Below are positions 1 through 9,323 of a stretch of DNA of 35,263 nucleotides, piece after piece. A program made the translations under genes and the position numbers. Under the pieces are notes generated by a model, which was not told where the DNA came from, searched no databases, and saw only the letters and a program-made list of their open reading frames with translations. The DNA comes from Nemertoderma westbladi (taxonomy: Eukaryota; Xenacoelomorpha; Nemertodermatida; Nemertodermatidae): assembly GCA_032718475.1 (NCBI GenBank), contig JAUCBJ010000526.1, forward strand, positions 1-35,263. The letters run 5' to 3'. Position 1 is the first letter of the stretch. The number at the start of each line of letters is the position of its first letter.

Positions 1-110
1 GCATCTACTACGGCATAGGCTATATCTTTTGCAGAGTCACAGAGTAGTCTGAAGTTCCCAGTCTGCCGCTAGAGGGCGAAATGTCTCAAAGTGAAAACCA
101 TATGGTAGCC
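1..110. repeat. MITE-like repeat fragment with CTCF-like motif
   Basis: The stretch around 50-80 (CCAGTCTGCCGCTAGAGGGC) closely matches positions about 216-235 of the second half of the MITE at 17829-18323, so this looks like a relative of that repeat whose left end lies outside the window. It contains CCGCTAGAGGGC at 66-77, which resembles the core of the animal CTCF binding motif. No coding sequence is supported here. The family link rests on one short shared block. Confidence 0.45.
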
Positions 111-183
111 ATGAATTGGTTACTAGGCAATAATACTGCATTTTGCAACGTTGAGCCTATTGCTAACCAAACGAAAACTGCCC

Positions 184-262
184 TGGTTCATGCAGGGATC
201 GAACCCATGACATACGGGAGATGTGAATTCAACGCAACCACTACACCAAGATGGAACAGTAA
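184..262 (-). repeat. tRNA-derived SINE head or tRNA pseudogene
   Basis: On the minus strand an A-box-like TGGTGTAGTGG (238-248) is followed at normal tRNA distance by a good B box, GGGTTCGATCCC (195-206). These are the two internal RNA polymerase III promoter blocks. The T stem and acceptor pair poorly, so I do not call a functional tRNA. A tRNA-derived SINE head or a decayed tRNA is more likely. The palindromic minisatellite starts about 60 bp to the right. Confidence 0.6.
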
Positions 263-318
263 CCTTTGAATTTGTTCGTTGACGTTCGAATTTGTAAGAC
301 TCTCATTTAAGACCTGAC

Positions 319-2232
319 ACAGACTATGCCTCACTGAGGCATAGACTATGACTCACTGAGGCACTGAGGCATAGACTATGCCTCACTGAGGCATAGACTA
401 TGCCTCACTGAGGCATAGACTATGACTCACTGAGACATAGACTATGACTCACTGAGGCACTGAGGCATAGACTATGCCTCACTGAGGCCTAGACTATGAC
501 TCACTGAGGCCTAGACTATGACTCACTGAGGCATAGACTATGCCTCACTGAGGCATAGACTATGACTCACTGAGGCATAGACTATGCCTCACTGAGGCAC
601 TGAGGCATAGACTATGCCTCACTGAGGCATAGACTATGCCTCACTGAGGCATAGACTATGACTCACTGAGGCATAGACTATGCCTCACTGAGGCATAGAC
701 TATGCCTCACTGAGGCATAGACTATGACTCACTGAGGCATAGACTATGCCTCACTGAGGCACTGAGGCATAGACTATGACTCACTGAGGCATAGACTATG
801 ACTCACTGAGGTACTGAGGCATAGACTATGCCTCACTGAGGCATAGACTATGACTCACTGAGGTACTGAGGCATAGACTATGCCTCACTGAGGCATAGAC
901 TATGACTCACTGAAGGCATAGACTATGCCTCACTGAGGCATAGACTATGCCTCACTGAGGCATAGACTATGACTCACTGAGGCATAGACTATGCTTCACT
1001 GAGGCATAGACTATGCCTCACTGAGGCATAGACTATGACTCACTGAGGCACTGAGGCATAGACTATACCTCACTGAGGCATAGACTATGCCTCACTGAGG
1101 CATAGACTATGACTCACTGAGGCATAGACTATGCCTCACTGAGGCATAGACTATGACTCACTGAGGCATAGACTATGCCTCACTGAGGCACTGAGGCATA
1201 GACTATGACTCACTGAGGCATAGACTATGCCTCACTGAGGCACTGAGGCATAGACTATGCCTCACTGAGGCATAGACTATGACTCACTGAGGGATAGACT
1301 ATGCCTCACTGAGGCACTGAGGCATAGACTATGCCTCACTGAGGCATAGTCTATGCCTCAGTAAGGCATAGACTATGACTCACTGAGGCATAGACTATGA
1401 CTCACTGAGGCATAGACTATGCCTCACTGCGGCACTGAGGCATAGACTATGCCTCACCGAGGCATAGACTATGCCTCACTGAGGCACTGAGTCATAGACT
1501 ATGACTCACTGAGGCATAGACTATGCCTCACTGAGGCATAGGCTATGCCTTACTGAGGCACTGAGGCATAGACTATGATTCACTGAGGCATAGACTATGC
1601 CTCACTGAGGCACTGAGGCATAGACTATGACTCACTGAGGCATAGACTATGCCTCACTGAGGCATAGACTATGACTCACTGAGGCATAGACTATGACTCA
1701 CTGAGGTACTGAGGCATAGACTATGCCTCACTGAGGCATAGACTATGACTCACTGAGGTACTGAGGCATAGACTATGCCTCACTGAGGCATAGACTATGA
1801 CTCACTGAGGTACTGAGGCATAGACTATGCCTCACTGAGGCATAGACTATGACTCACTGAGGCATAGACTATGCCTCACTGAGGCATAGACTATGACTCA
1901 CTGAGGCATAGACTATGCCTCACTGAGGCATAGACTATGACTCACTGAGGCATAGACTATGCTTCACTGAGGCATAGACTATGCCTCACTGAGGCATAGA
2001 CTATGACTCACTGAGGCACTGAGGCATAGACTATACCTCACTGAGGCATAGACTATGCCTCACTGAGGCATAGACTATGACTCACTGAGGCATAGACTAT
2101 GCCTCACTGAGGCATAGACTATGACTCACTGAGGCATAGACTATGCCTCACTGAGGCATAGACTATGACTCACTGAGGCATAGACTATGCCTCACTGAGG
2201 CACAGAGGCATAGACTATGCCTCACTGCGGCA
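319..2232. repeat. 22/30-bp palindromic minisatellite, about 1.9 kb
   Basis: Roughly 85 tandem units fill this block. The basic 22-bp unit contains the arm TGAGGCATAG, one central base, then the reverse complement CTATGCCTCA, so each unit is a near-perfect palindrome. A second form replaces GCCTC with GACTC, which weakens one arm. A third form is 30 bp long because ACTGAGGC is duplicated. Near 1345 the central base is T instead of A, as if one unit were inverted. Longer blocks of mixed units recur (for example around 950-1150 and 1850-2150), which shows higher-order duplication. Units not divisible by three and frequent stops rule out coding. Confidence 0.97.
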
Positions 2233-2439
2233 TCTGCGAGGAATGAGCATCCGTTTGTCGCGCGTTTATGTTAACCTGTTGTTTCTTTGTTGTATCGGTG
2301 GACTTTCTTCTATCCATATTATATGGTAGACCAGCAGGCAGCATTGAATTGTTGTGGTTAAGAGGTTGGGCGTTGTTTGGTATAATATTGTTTGAGTTAG
2401 GAGGTTGGGCGTTTTGGGTTAGTTATTTACAATTATTAT

Positions 2440-2508
2440 TTAACCATCCACCTAATAGTGTCATTAAACAGATTTTTCACCAACTACGTGGCTCGCCCCA
2501 CACCTGAA
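2440..2508. mobile_element. Right terminus of a MITE related to the one at 17829
   Basis: CACCTAATAGTGTCA followed by CAACTACGTGGCTCGCCCCACA aligns with the terminal repeat of the MITE at 17829-18323 (CCCCCTAACAGTGTCA, then CAACTTCGTG). In this orientation it is a right end, so the element body should lie to the left. That raises the possibility that the minisatellite and SINE sit inside one expanded element that starts before base 1. The 200 bp between the minisatellite and this terminus show nothing recognisable. Confidence 0.5.
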
Positions 2509-2772
2509 ACATTGGAATTAAATTCGCTTCCATTGGAACTAAATTCGCTTGCATTGGAACTAAGTTCGCCTCCATTGGAACTAAATTCACCTCCATTGGA
2601 ACTAAATTCGTTTCTATTGGAACTAAATTCGCATGCATTGGAACTAAATTCGTTTTCATTTTTCTCTAGTTATTGGAACTAAGTTCGCCTAAATTGGAAC
2701 TAAATTCGCCAAAATTGGAACTAAATTCGTTTCCATTGGAACTAAATTCGCATTAGGCTTAAATTGGAACTA
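2505..2772. repeat. 21-bp minisatellite
   Basis: About 12 tandem copies of a roughly 21-bp unit built around TTGGAACTAAATTCGC. The unit length is a multiple of three for most of the array, so it stays open on both strands (a Leu-Glu-Leu-Asn-Ser pattern forward, Asn-Leu-Val-Pro-Met reverse). This is a by-product of the repeat and not evidence of a protein. Copies on the right are shorter and more diverged. Confidence 0.93.
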
Positions 2773-3325
2773 AGTACGGGGAATCGTTATTTGCTTCATT
2801 TCGATATAAAGACGGCATTGGCAAATTTTTGGCAGAACTTGAAAGTTACAATCCAAACTCTACATTTTTATCTCAAAATAATATATTTAACAATTTGGAG
2901 GCTTGTATTATTTTCAGGCAAAAGTAATATAGATAAGCAGTGATGTACCAGAAAGGATAATAGATAGGCTTTACTTTAAGTGTAAAATGGATCCCCATAA
3001 ACTAGTTTGAAGAATACAGCAACTGTACCTTTACAGTCGAGTATTATACTGATATTATCGATTTTTTCAACATGCAATATTAGATATGCACCCAAATCCA
3101 CCAGAGGCAACTTATGTCGTTAATATAGTTGAAGGACCAGGCCACCTTTCCTCTTTTATAAATCATATTACTTCTCCGTATTGTAAGTGTAGATCACCTT
3201 GCAAAGTTAGAGTTAGAGTTTGAGTCAAAGTTAGTATACACTTCTTGTTTCGGGCAAACAATCAATAATCAATCACCAACAATCAATCAAAGAAAGGGGG
3301 AGTAAATATCGATCGAAATACCTGC
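2773..3325. other. No recognisable feature
   Basis: AT-rich unique-looking DNA. I see no convincing exon, RNA gene or element terminus. Near 3240-3290 there is a short run of CAATCAATAATCAATC-like simple sequence. Confidence 0.5.
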
Positions 3326-3673
3326 TCATCCCAGTATCCATCCGTAGTCACCGGACAGCTGCGGTTTATTCCCGTAGAACAGTAGAATTCCTGCAGCTTC
3401 CGACCCAATTCTACAACGAATTCGCCTCACACTTTCATGTGGCAGAGAACGTAATCCGGTGCGATACACGTCTGTCCGACTTTCAACAATTTCCCCCAGG
3501 CAATCCCAGGATCTGGCTGTCCGGGCCGCAGCTAAACCCAAATCGCAATCCTCGTCAGTTCGTCCAGTCGTCGACGTAAGTCGGACTCTTCCCACCGCAC
3601 TCCAATGTGGGTGGCCTGAGTGAGGCATCAGGAACTTGGCAGTGGCCCGCATTTCGATCCGACCGACTGCCAT
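3326..3673 (-). other. GC-rich open segment, possible exon, unidentified
   Basis: This is a GC-rich island in AT-rich surroundings. A 115-codon frame is open on the minus strand (Met-Ala-Val-Gly-Arg start). Two plus-strand frames are also long, and one runs into a donor-like GTAAGT at about 3577. I do not recognise any of these translations, and the region lies about 4 kb from the TEX36-like gene without obvious similarity to it. It may be an exon, or a fragment of a GC-rich repeat. The strand is uncertain and the function unknown. Confidence 0.2.
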
Positions 3674-4049
3674 ATTCCCAGTGTAGTAAATAAAATCTTA
3701 CTGACAAGCAAGCAATTCCGTAGTATTTATTCCTCAGTTAACCGCATCTTGATGCCACTCGGCTGCTCGTGTCCAGATACATCGGACTGTCGGAAGCTGT
3801 TTAGATGAAGAAGTTGTTTAGATGGCTTTGCCAACGACCAACGACCTGAAGACGGTACCGGTAACTCTGCAGCTCTGTACCACTGTAACAGTTAACAGTA
3901 CCGGTACCGTACTGTAATCCTGTAGTCTCCTAGCAACCAGCTGATGCCAAGCCTAATAATTTTTGGGTAGATTAATTTAATATAACTGTAAAACAGTTAC
4001 ACAGATGCAGCACGAAGACCCCACACAAATTCAACTTGGAAAATTTCTA
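3674..4049. other. No recognisable feature
   Basis: Mixed-composition non-coding sequence with several copies of the palindrome ACCGGTA and GGTACCGGTAAC-like blocks around 3850-3915. I see no gene. Confidence 0.45.
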
Positions 4050-4232
4050 AACTCTTGCCAGACTCAATATGTACCAAGTTTGGATATATTTTATCGAGAT
4101 TTGGCTGAGTTATTAACGTTTAAAATTGGACACAACAGAACAACAGATCGACAGAACAACAGACACACCGATTGAGTTAGTGGTACCTGTATGCTAAGCT
4201 CGCTTACTTTCGTCGCTCGCCCCACATAAGCA
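4050..4232. mobile_element. Probable MITE fragment with right terminus
   Basis: The right side TTTCGTCGCTCGCCCCACA (about 4212-4229) resembles the terminal signature TGTGGGGCGAGCCACGAAG of the MITE at 17829, in inverse orientation. The interior ACCAAGTTTGGATATA and GAGTTATTAACG is the sort of sequence found inside such short elements. The left end was not found. Confidence 0.4.
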
Positions 4233-5057
4233 TCGTATTATACGAATAAAGATGGCCATTATAAAAACCTTTGCATCTGAATTTTATATATGTTGTAGAG
4301 TTTGTCGAGCTTGTTCGAATGAGCTATCGATGGTCACAATTGGCGCACTGGTTCAAAAGTTTTGTCCACTCAAAGTTTTTAATATATTGTTTTCACTTTT
4401 CGTGGCCGGGACCATGTACGTTACCTACAAACTAAGTGTTCTTTGTAAATCAATATTGTTATAATTTATTATTATAACAAGTCAATATTTGTACAAAACG
4501 CCTACATTAATATATGTATGTATGTAGTAGTAAGTGGAGCGGGTTGTGAATACTGGCGGTAAGATAATTTCTAAAGCAAATTGTAAGTAATTGTAATTGT
4601 GAGTGGAACAAAATTCGTACTGTAGGAACAAAATGTTGCATCTTTTTGCATTGCAGATTGCACGGCAGAGCTGTTTATAATTTATTTATTATTACAGGCA
4701 AATGATGGACAATGTGGAGCCATTAATGTAAGTGTATTATTTATATTAAATTATTATTATTATTTTTTATCCACAGAATTGAATCGCAAACTTTCAACAT
4801 TAAACTCAGATTCACCTGTAATGATTGGATTGGAAGGATAAAGTAGTGAACAATGTAAACAATGTACAATCAATAATATTATTCTTCCCAATAAATATGA
4901 TCTGAACAAAAGGCTTATTTTCTTATCGTTACAAAGATTTTTATATAAAGCAGACATCACTACTTTTCCTACCCCACATAAAGGCGGCACAGTTTCATTT
5001 TCAAATTTGTAACTCTTTCTCATTTGACCTCATGTGCGGCACACCGACGCCTTTCAT
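4233..5057. other. AT-rich DNA with two exon-like segments
   Basis: Mostly AT-rich non-coding DNA. A 30-bp segment at 4698-4727 has a good acceptor (TTATTATTACAG) and a good donor (GTAAGT). A second acceptor (ATCCACAG) ends at 4776. Spliced with a 49-bp intron, the two would read in one frame for about 30 codons before a TAG. No family is recognised and this may be chance. Confidence 0.25.
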
Positions 5058-5513
5058 TTGTAACTAAAGATGTAATATTATGGTTTTGTTCAGAGATGGA
5101 AAAAACGAGAAAGCGCGTCACCGGAGGTTGAACCAGTGCTATACGTACGTTTCAGCCTATAAGGCCTCATCAGTAGCGCTAACCAGTTCAGCCACTTGTC
5201 CCTGACATTCACTAAACCACCTAATCCACTTCTAATGAACTACTGCTTCTTCTTTCCTCCTGTTTCACTCTAACATAGTTGAGGCAGGTAGGTCCGCAGT
5301 TAGAGATAGGATATGCAACTTAAGACTGCCTGTTCAATAGAAGTGGGTTAGGTGGCACAGTGAATGTCAGAGACAAGAGGGTGAACTGGTTAGAGCTACT
5401 GATGAGGCCTGATAGGCTGAAACGTACGTATAGCGCTGGTTCAACCCCCGGTGACGCGCTTTCTCATTTTTTCCATTTCTGAACAAAACCATAATATTAC
5501 ATCTTTAATTACA
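5058..5513. mobile_element. Foldback MITE with 180-bp terminal inverted repeats
   Basis: Positions 5061-5240 and 5332-5511 are inverted repeats of each other with only scattered mismatches, separated by a loop of about 91 bp. The outer end reads TGTAACTAAAGATGTAATAT and its partner is the reverse complement with one change. There is no transposase, so it is non-autonomous. No clear target-site duplication is visible beyond TA at the ends, so the superfamily is unresolved. The arm also contains GGTTCAACCCC, which happens to fit a polymerase III B box. Confidence 0.85.
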
Positions 5514-5657
5514 GTTGCATTAACAGCTCAACTCCAATTTATTTATTTGTAACATAATTATTTGCTAAATTTAATTTGATGCGATTTCATGGATGTTCTA
5601 AATGTGACTTTTAAGTTGAGTTAAATTTATTAAAATTTATAAAACTATTTTCTAACA

Positions 5658-6521
5658 GGTTACAGAGTTGGAAGAACAGAATATTCCAGAGATTAAAACT
5701 AAAATAGTTTCTAATAAATAGATAAATAATCTCAAGTTACGCAATAATTATAGTTTTAGGATAATGACCAAGAAGAAGTAGCTCTGGCTGCCGCCCAAAC
5801 CGGCCAAAATATGTTAAACAAAAGAAAAGGCAATCCGGATCATGTTCAGGGCTGGGAGAAGATTCAACAAAGAGTTGATGGATTTGTTGACTTCTATCGA
5901 AACTGGGATGAATATGTTGAAGGATTTGGCGACCCGAATACCAATTTTTGGTTGGGGTTGGAGACGATCCACAAGCTGAGTTACGGCGGGGTGAAGTTGA
6001 GGGTCGATTTATGGTTCACTGGAAGGGGGTTTAAATATACCAATAATGAGGATCCCATTAATGCCAAGCAGTGGAAGAATTACAACAACGAACACAAATA
6101 CGCGGAATACAAGAACTTCAATATCGGATCAGCTGCAACTAATTACACCCTACATATATCCGGTTACCATGGTACTGCTGGTGACGCATTGGAGTTGATC
6201 AACAGGCATCCATTCTCTACCAAGGACCGCGATAATGATTGGTGGGACTCCGGCAACTGCGCCGTAGATAATACTGGGTCGTGGTGGTACAAGGAGTGCG
6301 CGTACAGTAACTTGAACGGAGAATATGGGATGGAATATGATATGAATATGAATATAATACGGAATAAAGGACCATATTGGTTTCATTTTACTGGAAGGAA
6401 TCCGGCTTCTCGAGTTGAAATGAAGATCCTTTGGAATGAAGTCCTTTTTCAGGCTCGTACTAACGCCGGTCGTGGAACCCACTCCAGGAAGGCAGTCCTC
6501 GTCGAACCCTTCCTTCGTTAG
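5658..6521 (+). pseudogene. Fibrinogen-related domain (FReD) pseudogene, copy 1
   Basis: An exon-like block follows the acceptor CTAACAG at 5657. It first encodes a short coiled-coil-like stretch (VTELEEQN), and after two in-frame TAG codons (near 5719 and 5780) it enters a fibrinogen C-terminal domain. The domain shows QQRVDGFVDFYRNWDEY, GFGDPNTNFWLGLETIHKL, SGYHGTAGDAL, FSTKDRDND, NCA, and the end HFTGRNPASRVEMKI. Such domains act in secreted lectins (ficolins, tenascins, FREPs). The first part of the normal domain, with its first disulfide Cys and CDM motif, is missing. The last 30 or so codons after VEMK are foreign sequence. The same intron flank and coiled-coil exon precede copy 2, so both derive from one duplicated gene. 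The stops and missing N-terminal part make a working product unlikely. Confidence 0.85.
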
Positions 6522-7400
6522 TCGTTCGAGCCTTTCGCGTGTCCGTCCCACCCTTTCCTCACCCCGAAGGGATCGGCCAGGAACCAGTACGGCTTGGCTA
6601 TGGGTCTGTCGTCAGTTCCCGTCGCAAATCCCTGACACAAGCAGCAGACTTTCCGATGTCCTTTTCAGGCTCGTAATAACTGCTGTTGGCCAGGGACCGC
6701 TAAGGGCACTCCTTGCCCTTTATACCTAGCGGGTTACCAAATCCACCTCTACAGACAGCAGGAAGTTGGCTAGGCCTGCTTAACTTTTCCTCCCACCCCT
6801 GGCCCTTAAATACATGAAATGAGTCCCGTACCCCGTAAGTCGCCCCAATATTCGCCCATAAATCGCCCCCAGTCCATTGAGTGTGCCCAAAACCTATGTT
6901 CCCGCACCCAGTAGTGATATCGGAATAATCATTTTAAATAAATCCAAAAAATATTCAACTCGCGTTAGGAAAAGTTGAAATACCGCGAACACAATGAGTT
7001 ATAGAAGAGATACTGTACCTTGGTCTACAGTTTGTATATGATTCATTAAACACAACTGCTATATGTTACCACTTTATATGTTATGATTATTGGTTTATGT
7101 TTGGTTAATATTTACAATATATTAATAAATTATAGTTGCAATAACTTAACTTTATTTACTTAACTTGCTGTTCGACCAGGAGGGGCCGGTTGCATATAAA
7201 TCAACCTTAGCTAAGGTGCACCTTAACTCATAAGTGTTGCCTTAAATACTTCAACTCCCATATCAGTTGTTGTCTGCCTAATATTACCTAATATCTCTTA
7301 TAGAAACATTTTGAGAACGTCGGAGGAGTTCCGAGAGCAAAATTTACACTTATCAAAATCAGCTGATATAATTAAACTAATCAATTGGTAATTAAAATTC
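6522..7400. other. GC-rich unassigned repeat, then AT-rich intergenic DNA
   Basis: From about 6440 to 6930 the composition changes to C-rich sequence. The block CTTTTTCAGGCTCGTACTAAC (about 6443) recurs as CTTTTCAGGCTCGTAATAAC (about 6661), which suggests a partly duplicated repeat or the 3' part of a mobile element joined to the fibrinogen pseudogene. From 6930 to 7400 the DNA is AT-rich. TTAGCTAAGGTGCACCTTAA near 7210 forms a small inverted repeat. No gene is supported. Confidence 0.45.
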
Positions 7401-7406
7401 TTTATT
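7401..7406 (-). promoter_or_regulatory. Polyadenylation signal of the TEX36-like gene
   Basis: On the minus strand AATAAA occurs about 27 bp after the stop codon of the TEX36-like gene, a normal position for a short 3' UTR. Confidence 0.6.
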
Positions 7407-7432
7407 ACCTAATAATATACAAATAAATCCTA

Positions 7433-8152
7433 TTATATTTTAACGCCTCTGTTTGAATATCGCCAGTTATTGGGTTTCTGGAACGGTTCCTGTGCCAAAG
7501 CGAGGGAGCGAAGAGGAGTCCTAAATAAACCGGAATCAGGAGCTGTCATACAAACCCGGATATATTCCGAGCGATCAGTCGCCCTGACTACGGGGTTCGG
7601 GTAGACTCGGGGGAAGCGGGAGTGGGGTCGGAATGATTCCGAGGTGGCGGCCCGGAATACAGGAGGTATATCAAGCGATATCCCCGCGGTAGTATCCGGG
7701 GTTACAGACGAGTCTCGGTTGAAATTCCTCCGGTAAACCGACGTGTAGGGCCGGGTACCTCGCCCAGCTGTGTCACTCACCCACTCGATGTGGTTCGCAG
7801 ACAGATGCTGCCGCTTATCTCCGTAGGATTTAAACTTTCCAAACTTCTCGTCGAAATAAACCCCGTAGTCGCGCGTCTGGTGTCGGTTGTCGTGGAAAGA
7901 AAAAGGGTTTCCAGTTTTATATTTTCGCCTCGATTTGTTTAGGAAATCCGGCGGTATTCTGTAGGTAGAAGCGTCATATCTTTGCGAAAGTTCTAGAACA
8001 TTATTGTTGCCAGAGTGTCGGTAGATATCTGTCATCATTTCCCCTGCAGTCGTGTTCTCTCGGATTGCCAATGGTGGCGCCTCGTTTCTATGGTAATACC
8101 ACGTGTGGTCTATTGGTAACCATGGCGACCAAGGTTGGCTAGCTTTCGGCAT
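7433..8152 (-). CDS. TEX36: TEX36-like HDNR-domain protein
   Basis: A single-exon 239-codon gene. Residues 82-116 carry the block NPFSFHDNRH, then a Gly-Tyr-rich spacer and YGDKRQHLSAN, the hallmark of the HDNR family (vertebrate testis-expressed protein 36). The HDNR motif is at residues 87-90 and DKRQH at 112-116. A further SRFPRVYP resembles the family's conserved FRRFPR stretch. The N terminus, with WSPWLPID, also fits. There is no signal peptide or membrane segment; the protein is probably soluble. The family's molecular role is poorly known but expression is typically in testis or ciliated cells. The length is close to the vertebrate protein, and codon usage is richer in G and C than the flanks. 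The start ATG is the first in the frame, and a polyadenylation signal lies 27 bp past the stop. The vertebrate gene has introns, so a single exon could mean a retrogene or a lineage that lost them. The family assignment is from remembered motifs. Confidence 0.75.
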   Translation of the reverse strand: MPKASQPWSPWLPIDHTWYYHRNEAPPLAIRENTTAGEMMTDIYRHSGNNNVLELSQRYDASTYRIPPDFLNKSRRKYKTGNPFSFHDNRHQTRDYGVYFDEKFGKFKSYGDKRQHLSANHIEWVSDTAGRGTRPYTSVYRRNFNRDSSVTPDTTAGISLDIPPVFRAATSESFRPHSRFPRVYPNPVVRATDRSEYIRVCMTAPDSGLFRTPLRSLALAQEPFQKPNNWRYSNRGVKI

Positions 8153-8571
8153 ACTCAGAGAAAATAGTTCGTCGAATTACTGTAATAATGAAGAAACATT
8201 TTATTTCATTCTACATCTAACACTAGCAAATTTATATAAAGATTTATATAAATATTCCCACTCGAGGTAAGAGCCGTACATAAAAATATACAACATAAAA
8301 AAACCGGTTTTTAATAACGATAATTTTGATTAAATTTGAAAATAATTACAAAAAATAAACAAATCCACAAACATGCTAATATTAATACAACCAACCCGAG
8401 AATAAGTCGGCCGTTAATTAGATTGGCATTAACGGTGTATTGATTACCCCTCCGTGTTGCCAAGCAATAATTCTCTCAAGGTAGTAGATGTTGCCATTCG
8501 CTACTCCATTGCGGTACATTATTTGATTGGAGTTGCATTTAGTGTAGGATAAACAACCATATTATACATTT
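8153..8571. other. Upstream region of the TEX36-like gene; no other feature
   Basis: AT-rich DNA that should hold the promoter of the minus-strand TEX36-like gene. No confident TATA element or initiator is visible. No coding sequence is seen. Confidence 0.4.
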
Positions 8572-8637
8572 GGGGGGGGGGGTAAATTAGCGCCAACGTC
8601 TCCGTACTGTAGGGGGGGGGGGGGGGGGGGGGGGGGG
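8572..8637. repeat. Two poly-G tracts (11 and 26 G)
   Basis: Runs of 11 G (8572-8582) and 26 G (8612-8637) on the plus strand, 29 bp apart. The longer run can form G-quadruplexes and is prone to sequencing error, so the exact length is uncertain. Confidence 0.9.
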
Positions 8638-8959
8638 TTATAAAGCACACGCTACCCAATAGCGACACGTATTGATATTGACACGTATTTTAGTGACACG
8701 TATTGAAATTAATATTACTCTATTACGTGAATTATATCAAATTTTGTTGTAATGGACAATTATTAATCTAATATTAGTGTTGAACTTTGGTGAGAGGGAA
8801 AATCAAAGTAAGAGAGTTCTAGCATTATTCATTCAATAATTGCAGTACTGTATGACTGTGTGGGACTGGTGGAACTACAGTCCAGCAGTCTGACAGTGTC
8901 AGACACACATAAAATACCGGACTACTGAAATACGAAAAATCTATCTATCTGTCTGTTGA

Positions 8960-9060
8960 AATATAATTATATTATTATAATATTATAATCGAAGCTGTTT
9001 GTAAGATTCAGTATTAAACTGTTAATAAAAACTATTACAATTATTGGTGACCCAGACGAC
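8960..9060 (+). mobile_element. 3' end of an LTR and primer binding site
   Basis: TTAATAAAAACTATTACA resembles the end of a long terminal repeat. A few bases later TGGTGACCCAGACGAC (9045-9060) has the form of a tRNA primer binding site: its complement ends in ACCA-type tRNA sequence, and TGGTGACCC is common in Ty3/gypsy elements. The left end of the LTR was not found. The reading frame that follows supports this call. Confidence 0.55.
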
Positions 9061-9109
9061 GGACTGTCGGAGCAATTCCAATATTCGCGAAGCCCAACCA
9101 AACCAAATC

Positions 9110-9247
9110 ATGCCTGTAGACTTACACAACCTCAACAAGAGCACCCTGGAGAACATCCTACAAATCCTGCATGACGGCGATCCAAACTTCACTGGAATGC
9201 CAGGAACAAAAGCCGATATTATTGACGCGCTGAAAGCGGAAAACTAA
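9110..9247 (+). pseudogene. N-terminal gag fragment of the LTR element
   Basis: A frame that starts 50 bp after the primer binding site encodes about 45 residues (MPVDLHNLNKSTLENILQIL, then TKADIIDALKAEN) and stops. The pattern of two short helices with a Lys-Ala-Asp-Ile-Ile turn is SAP-like, as seen at the N terminus of some gag proteins. The frame is open upstream through the primer site, as in other elements of this type. Past the stop the sequence is the intron of the second fibrinogen pseudogene, so the element is cut short on its 3' side. Confidence 0.45.
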
Positions 9248-9323
9248 ATTTAACTTCATACGACTTCATAGATATTGTAAACGAGTTGAATTAATAAAAA
9301 ATTATAATAATATTTCCTAACAG

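Noticed and set aside
184-262. Functional tRNA gene on the minus strand
   Set aside because: A and B boxes are present but T-stem and acceptor pairing are poor; a SINE head or tRNA pseudogene is more likely.
319-2232. CRISPR-like array of palindromic repeats
   Set aside because: The units are contiguous with no unique spacers and the DNA is animal in origin; it is a minisatellite.
2458-2682. Repetitive protein of the LELNS type, or its reverse-strand NLVPM counterpart
   Set aside because: Both follow from the 21-bp minisatellite; neither has a plausible gene structure.
4252-4464. Cys-rich 70-codon frame with hydrophobic tail
   Set aside because: Codon pattern and flanks are like the surrounding AT-rich DNA, and no family is recognised.
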